From positions 1-9,579 of the forward strand of contig JBJXFK010000233.1 in NCBI GenBank assembly GCA_046155505.1: DNA of 9,579 nt, given 5' to 3'. The notes beneath the pieces were generated by a model. That model worked only from the letters and a program-made list of their open reading frames with translations. It was not told where the DNA came from and searched no databases. Shown piece by piece: positions 6,161-9,579 of this stretch (position 1 is the first letter of the stretch; every line of letters begins with the position of its first letter). The translations under genes and the position numbers were made by a program. Source of the stretch: JBJXFK01 sp046155505 (GTDB lineage: Bacteria > Planctomycetota > Phycisphaerae > UBA1845 > Fen-1342).

Positions 6161-7471
6161 GTGAAACCGTCGAACGGCGATTTGTCATGGTCTGCGCTGC
6201 TCGGTGCCGTGCGCGCCGATCAGCCCGGCCTGTTTCGCTCTTGGTTCGAGGAACTCCCGCCCGGAGTCCTCGACGCCGGCGAACTGCACGTCTTCGTGCC
6301 CGACGCGGCCCGCGCCCGCTATTTGCAGGAGCAGTGCCGGCAAGCATTCGTCGACGCCGCGATGGCCCTCAGCGGTCACCTCGTCACCGTCCGCTTCAGC
6401 AGCCCCGCCGACCGCGCCATCGAGCCGACGCGCTCGTTCGGGCTGACCCGCGCCCCGCTGCATGTCGATAACACATTCGAGCAGTTCGTCGTCGGCCCGT
6501 CCAACCGCCTCGCCCACGCCGCCGCCCGCGCCGTCTGCGGACAACTCGGGACGGTCTACAACCCGCTTTTCATCTATGGCGGCTCGGGCCTGGGCAAGAC
6601 GCATCTGATGCAGGCGGTCTGCGCCGAACTGTCGCGGCAGGGCCGACACGAAGCAGCGTATGTCACCTGCGAAATGTTCGTGAACGATTTCATCCGCGCC
6701 ATCGAAGGCGGGCGGCTGGAAGAATTCCGCGAATCGGCCCGACGACTCGATTGCCTGGTGATCGACGATTTGCAATTCATCGCCGAGCGCGAATCCAGTC
6801 AGGAAGAACTGTTCCATACATTCAACACGCTGCATCAGAGTGGGCGACAGATCATCCTCTGCGCCGATTCGCAGCCCAGCGGCATTCCCACGCTCGAAGA
6901 GCGGCTTGTCAGCCGGTTCAACTGGGGACTCGTCGCGCACCTCGACGTGCCCAGCCGCGAAACGCGACACGCCATTCTGCAAAAGAAGGCCCGCCTGCGC
7001 GGTTGCGAAATTGCCGACGACGTCCTCGATTACATCGCCGAACGCGTCGCATCGAATGTACGAAATCTGGAAGGCGCGCTCACCAAGCTGATGTCCGAAA
7101 CGCAGATCGGCGGCACGACCATGACGCTCGAAATCGCGCGCGAGGTGCTGACCGAACTCGAGCCCACCGTCACGCGCCCGCTGCAAGTCAACGACATTCT
7201 CGAAGCCGTCTCGCGGCACTACGGCGTCAAACTCTCCGAACTGATCGGCCGCAAACGCTCGCGCTCGGTGAGTCACCCGCGGCAGATCGGCATGTATCTC
7301 TCACGCAAGCTCACGCCGCTGAGCCTCGAAGAAATCGGCGCACACTTCGGCGGCCGCGATCACTCGACGGTGCTGCACGCGGAGCGCGTCATCGAACACG
7401 AACGCAAGGCCGAGCCGGACACGCACGATGCGTTGACGTTTTTGACTAGGCAGTTGTTGGCTAGAAAGTAG
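6161..7471 (+). CDS. dnaA: Chromosomal replication initiator protein DnaA
   Basis: DnaA binds DnaA boxes at the origin and, in its ATP form, opens the DNA and helps load the helicase. This 436-residue protein has all functional domains. Domain I is about residues 1-80 (LSWSALL...LFRSWFEEL). Domain II is a very short linker (about 81-101). The AAA+ domain starts at NTFEQFVVGPSN, with Walker A GGSGLGKTHL (140-149), Walker B LVIDD (199-203), the arginine-finger box SRFNWGL (251-257, R252) and sensor II NVRNLEGAL (299-307, R301). The domain IV signature GAHFGGRDHSTVLHA is at 393-407. The serine in GGSG, where most DnaA have valine, is mildly unusual. The start is GTG at 6161 with GGGGAA at 6149-6154. 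No dnaN, rpmH or DnaA-box cluster is next to it. It converges on holB/tmk. It could be the only DnaA or a second copy. Confidence 0.96.
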   Translation: MKPSNGDLSWSALLGAVRADQPGLFRSWFEELPPGVLDAGELHVFVPDAARARYLQEQCRQAFVDAAMALSGHLVTVRFSSPADRAIEPTRSFGLTRAPLHVDNTFEQFVVGPSNRLAHAAARAVCGQLGTVYNPLFIYGGSGLGKTHLMQAVCAELSRQGRHEAAYVTCEMFVNDFIRAIEGGRLEEFRESARRLDCLVIDDLQFIAERESSQEELFHTFNTLHQSGRQIILCADSQPSGIPTLEERLVSRFNWGLVAHLDVPSRETRHAILQKKARLRGCEIADDVLDYIAERVASNVRNLEGALTKLMSETQIGGTTMTLEIAREVLTELEPTVTRPLQVNDILEAVSRHYGVKLSELIGRKRSRSVSHPRQIGMYLSRKLTPLSLEEIGAHFGGRDHSTVLHAERVIEHERKAEPDTHDALTFLTRQLLARK

Positions 7472-7504
7472 TGCCCAGTGCTCAGTGCCTAGTGTCTAGT
7501 GTCA
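7470..7504. repeat. Five tandem AGTGYYY-type heptamers at the dnaA stop codon
   Basis: Five consecutive 7-base units start at 7470: AGTGCCC, AGTGCTC, AGTGCCT, AGTGTCT, AGTGTCA. The first unit uses the last two bases of the dnaA TAG. The drift is almost all C/T exchange in the last three bases, plus a final A. It is non-coding. Short tandem heptamers of this kind are known as dispersed STRR elements in cyanobacteria; a similar role here is inference. Confidence 0.75.
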
Positions 7505-7564
7505 TCGAGCACAACTTCCTGAACGACAACGCCACTGCCTCGCCAAACGCACATACAAACCCGT

Positions 7565-7604
7565 CTCTTCTTCTCTTCTCTGTGCCGTCTGCGCCTCTGT
7601 GTTT
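7565..7604. repeat. Pyrimidine-rich CTCTGTG-type degenerate repeat
   Basis: This tract holds TCTTCTTCTCTTCTCTGTG, then CCGTCTG and CCTCTGTG, a degenerate repeat around TCTGTG on the plus strand (CACAGA on the minus). It sits between the converging dnaA and holB genes, 11 bases past the holB stop. The rest of the 143-base gap (7472-7614) shows no hairpin-plus-T-run terminator and no gene. Confidence 0.45.
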
Positions 7605-7614
7605 AGTCCCGTCT

Positions 7615-8799
7615 TCAAACCCCCGCCGCGCCGCGGGCAGCTGCTGCGAAGCGTTCCAGCGCAAGTTGCGGCGAGACGTTCCGCTCGATCATCGTTTCGG
7701 CGGTCGCGATCGCGCGGATGGCGTCGCTCAGCTCGTCCTGCGACCAGCGCTGCGACAGTTGCCTCACCACGGCCTGCTTGCCGAAAATCTGCATCGCGCC
7801 GGCGTTCTCGCCTGCCAGCAGCGCATCGCGCAGCAGCGTCGCCACGACTAGCAGCGACAGGCGCGTCGCATCGCGCAATTGATCCGTCGCGATCTTCTTC
7901 GAACTCGCGCGACTCTCGGCCTCTTCGTCCTCATCCTCGTCGGCCGCGGCTTCGATTTCCGGCAACGGCTCATCGAGCGCCTCGGCCGCGGGCGTGTCCG
8001 CTTTCTTGGCCCGCAGCGCGAGCTCGTTTGTCGTCTCGAGCACCGCCTTCGCAAATCGATCCGGCTCGTCGATGCACAATCCCAGCGTCCCCGCCAGCGA
8101 ATCGACCGCCGCCAGCAAGTCGATCTTGTGCCAGCGCAGCGCCACGCCCAGCCGCCCATCGCAAAGGCGCGCAAGCGCCGTCGCAGTCTCGTCATTCATC
8201 GATGCCAGCGTCACCAGCTTCTCGCGCACAAACGCCGGCGGCAACAAGCCGAACGGAATTCGCTGGCAGCGCGACCGAATGGTCGATAGCAGCCGCGCAG
8301 CCGATGACGTCACGAGCACCAGACACGCCGACCCCGGCGGCTCTTCGAGCGTCTTGAGCAGGGCGTTCTGCGCCTCTTCGTTCATCCGCTCGGCCTCGCG
8401 CACGACGAAAATTCGCCGCCGCCCCACCGCCGGCGATGCACTCGCGTGATCGATCAAGAAATGCCGCACGACGTTGACGCCCAGCTCCAAGCCTTTCTTC
8501 CGCCGCTCGTTTGGTTCGGGATGCAATTTGTGCAGCGATCGCTCGATCAAATGAAAATCAGGATGCGAGCCGCCGGCGAACAACTTGCACGACGCACATG
8601 TGCCGCACGCGTCCATCCCGGCATTCGCGTCAGGCGGTAGGTTGCACAAGAGCCGCGCCGCCAGCGCCCGCGCCGCAAGTTCCTTGCCCACGCCGTCCGG
8701 GCCGTCGAACAAATACGCGTGATGCGTCCGACCGCTCGCCAGCGCGCGGCGAAGAATCGAGAGCGCCCGCTCCTGGTGTTTCACATCACGGAAACGCAC
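7615..8799 (-). CDS. holB: DNA polymerase III clamp-loader subunit delta prime
   Basis: Delta prime is a fixed AAA+ subunit of the clamp loader that places the sliding clamp on primed DNA. In this 394-residue protein the P-loop-like GPDGVGKE (33-40) follows HHAYLFD. Four cysteines (52, 65, 68, 71; C..CGTCASC) form the zinc-binding module of bacterial clamp-loader ATPases. EEAQNALLKTLEEPP lies at about 141-155 and the SRC motif (RSRCQ, 175-179) carries the arginine finger. The P-loop ends in E instead of T/S, consistent with a subunit that need not hydrolyse ATP. The N-terminus lacks the RPxxFxxVVGQ start of DnaX (tau/gamma), which favours HolB. An acidic run (ADEDEDEEAE, about 286-295) separates the AAA+ part from the C-terminal collar domain. 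The GTG at 8799 is preferred because AGGAG lies 7 bases upstream. It overlaps the end of tmk by 14 bases. Confidence 0.9.
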   Translation of the reverse strand: MRFRDVKHQERALSILRRALASGRTHHAYLFDGPDGVGKELAARALAARLLCNLPPDANAGMDACGTCASCKLFAGGSHPDFHLIERSLHKLHPEPNERRKKGLELGVNVVRHFLIDHASASPAVGRRRIFVVREAERMNEEAQNALLKTLEEPPGSACLVLVTSSAARLLSTIRSRCQRIPFGLLPPAFVREKLVTLASMNDETATALARLCDGRLGVALRWHKIDLLAAVDSLAGTLGLCIDEPDRFAKAVLETTNELALRAKKADTPAAEALDEPLPEIEAAADEDEDEEAESRASSKKIATDQLRDATRLSLLVVATLLRDALLAGENAGAMQIFGKQAVVRQLSQRWSQDELSDAIRAIATAETMIERNVSPQLALERFAAAARGAAGV

Positions 8800-9463
8800 G
8801 GGCAAGCTCCTGCTGCACGTCACGCCACACCGTTTCCAAATCGCGACTGGCGTCGATCATTGCCACCGGCGAGGGATACAGACTGGGCAACTTCTGAAAA
8901 TTCTCGCGCACGCTGCGATGAAATTCGAGCGGCCGCCGCTCCATCGCATCGGTCGTCGCCCCGTCGAACATGGTGATCTGCCCGCTGTCACCACGCCGCG
9001 CGACATGGTGCGGCTTGCGCCCGGTGCGGGCGAACCCGACCTCGGGCGCGACGTCGAGCACAATCGTCAAATCGGGCCACGTATCGCGCACGGCGATGCG
9101 TCCCAGCGTGAGAATCACATCCGCAGGCACACCGACAGCCATTTGGTATGCAAAAGTCGAGGAGATGAACCGATCGCCAAGCACGGTCTTGCCCGAATCG
9201 ATCGCCGGCCGCACCACTTCGGCGACGAGTTGCGCCCGCGACGCCATAAACAGCAGCGCCTCGCAACGCGGGTCCATCAGCGACAGGTCGTGACCGAGCA
9301 GCACATGCCGAATGCGATCACCGATGGGCGTACCGCCGGGGTCTTTGGCATAGACCCACTGCCCGCCGCCGCGTTCGATGAGTTGTTTGAGCCGTTCGAT
9401 CTGCGTGCTTTTGCCGCAGCCGTCCGGGCCGTCCACCACGATGTACTTTCCACCCAGCGTCAT
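8786..9463 (-). CDS. tmk: Thymidylate kinase
   Basis: This 225-residue enzyme phosphorylates dTMP to dTDP with ATP, the step before dTTP. The P-loop is GPDGCGKST (12-20). DPGGTPIGDRIRHVLL (41-56) matches the family's EPGGTxxGExIRxxLL, with D for the usual E. LGDRFISSTFAYQ (95-107) is the DR(Y/F) substrate-binding motif. DLTIVLDVAPEVGFAR (131-146) leads into the LID region, and DAMERRPLEFHRSVRENF (172-189) matches the DRxE...F..RVR..Y segment. An odd feature is the stretch between FAR and DAME: 25 residues, rich in R, H and G (TGRKPHHVARRGDSG...), clearly longer than in E. coli Tmk. The ATG at 9463 has no clear ribosome-binding site. It is first in a two-gene unit with holB, with which it overlaps by 14 bases. 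That pairing is common in bacteria. Confidence 0.95.
   Translation of the reverse strand: MTLGGKYIVVDGPDGCGKSTQIERLKQLIERGGGQWVYAKDPGGTPIGDRIRHVLLGHDLSLMDPRCEALLFMASRAQLVAEVVRPAIDSGKTVLGDRFISSTFAYQMAVGVPADVILTLGRIAVRDTWPDLTIVLDVAPEVGFARTGRKPHHVARRGDSGQITMFDGATTDAMERRPLEFHRSVRENFQKLPSLYPSPVAMIDASRDLETVWRDVQQELARAFP
8807..8811 (-). promoter_or_regulatory. Ribosome-binding site of holB inside the end of tmk
   Basis: The minus strand reads AGGAG at 8811-8807, then 7 bases, then the GTG at 8799. It lies within the last codons of tmk, so holB translation is probably coupled to tmk. It favours GTG 8799 over an earlier in-frame GTG at 8823 that has no such site. Confidence 0.75.
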
Positions 9464-9516
9464 ATCGCGACGATAGTGGAACCGCGGCGGGCGATCAATG
9501 AAGCGGCGTGCTACCT
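9464..9516. other. Short upstream region of tmk
   Basis: These 53 bases lie between the tmk start and the terminal palindrome. I see no clear promoter hexamers and no Shine-Dalgarno sequence for tmk here, so the tmk-holB promoter may lie beyond the palindrome. Confidence 0.35.
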
Positions 9517-9579
9517 GGGGAGCATCGGCCGCCGGCCGGTGCCCACGCGGGCCGCACCGGCCGGGGGCCGATGCTCCCC
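9517..9579. repeat. Large GC-rich palindrome at the window end
   Basis: Arms 9517-9542 and 9554-9579 are inverted copies, 26 bases each with one mismatch (G9531 opposite G9565), around an 11-base loop. A shorter stem (9541-9544 with 9549-9552) could form inside it. No T-run is visible, so it is not clearly a terminator. It resembles a REP-like palindromic element. The window stops on the last base of the right arm, which would fit a contig broken at a repeat. Confidence 0.8.

Noticed and set aside
6185..7276. Minus-strand open frame of 363 codons inside dnaA
   Set aside because: dnaA has every conserved motif in the other strand. The antisense product shows no recognisable domain and no ribosome-binding site was found to support it.
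8800..8823. GTG at 8823 as start of holB
   Set aside because: No ribosome-binding site, and it would enlarge the overlap with tmk to 38 bases. GTG 8799 has AGGAG at ideal spacing.

Overview
This GC-rich window of about 9.6 kb carries nine protein genes. It looks chromosomal and most likely comes from a member of the Planctomycetota. That placement is an inference from three things: two secreted proteins with PEP-CTERM sorting signals, intergenic short-repeat and palindromic elements of a kind I associate with planctomycete genomes, and a dnaA gene with no visible dnaN, rpmH or origin beside it. There are no rRNA, tRNA, CRISPR, phage or transposase genes.

Layout. Positions 39-1763 (+) hold two crotonase-fold acyl-CoA genes. 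The first is a canonical enoyl-CoA hydratase with both catalytic glutamates. The second is a PaaG-like isomerase that has lost both glutamates and carries the GLIPD aspartate. Each is followed, within 3 bases of its stop codon, by a small repeat element with inverted arms. Positions 2005-3758 (-) hold two tandem paralogous PEP-CTERM proteins of unrecognised family, with a strong convergent-side terminator at 1899-1932 and a hairpin-rich 239-base spacer between them. Positions 4037-7471 (+) hold an unrecognised protein with possible TIM-barrel-like features, truD (tRNA pseudouridine synthase) and dnaA (replication initiator). Positions 7615-9463 (-) hold tmk (thymidylate kinase) and holB (clamp-loader delta prime), with a 14-base overlap, running convergent to dnaA. 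The window ends on the last base of a near-perfect 26-base-arm palindrome.

How the parts relate. The right half is informational: dTDP supply (tmk), clamp loading (holB), initiation (dnaA) and tRNA modification (truD). The left half is acyl-CoA catabolism plus an envelope or extracellular-matrix protein pair; the exosortase they need is not in the window. I see no defence system or other complete new system. The best leads are the duplicated PEP-CTERM family with a conserved calcium-loop-like motif, the heptamer and palindromic repeats that start at stop codons, an enlarged LID region in thymidylate kinase, and the isolated dnaA.
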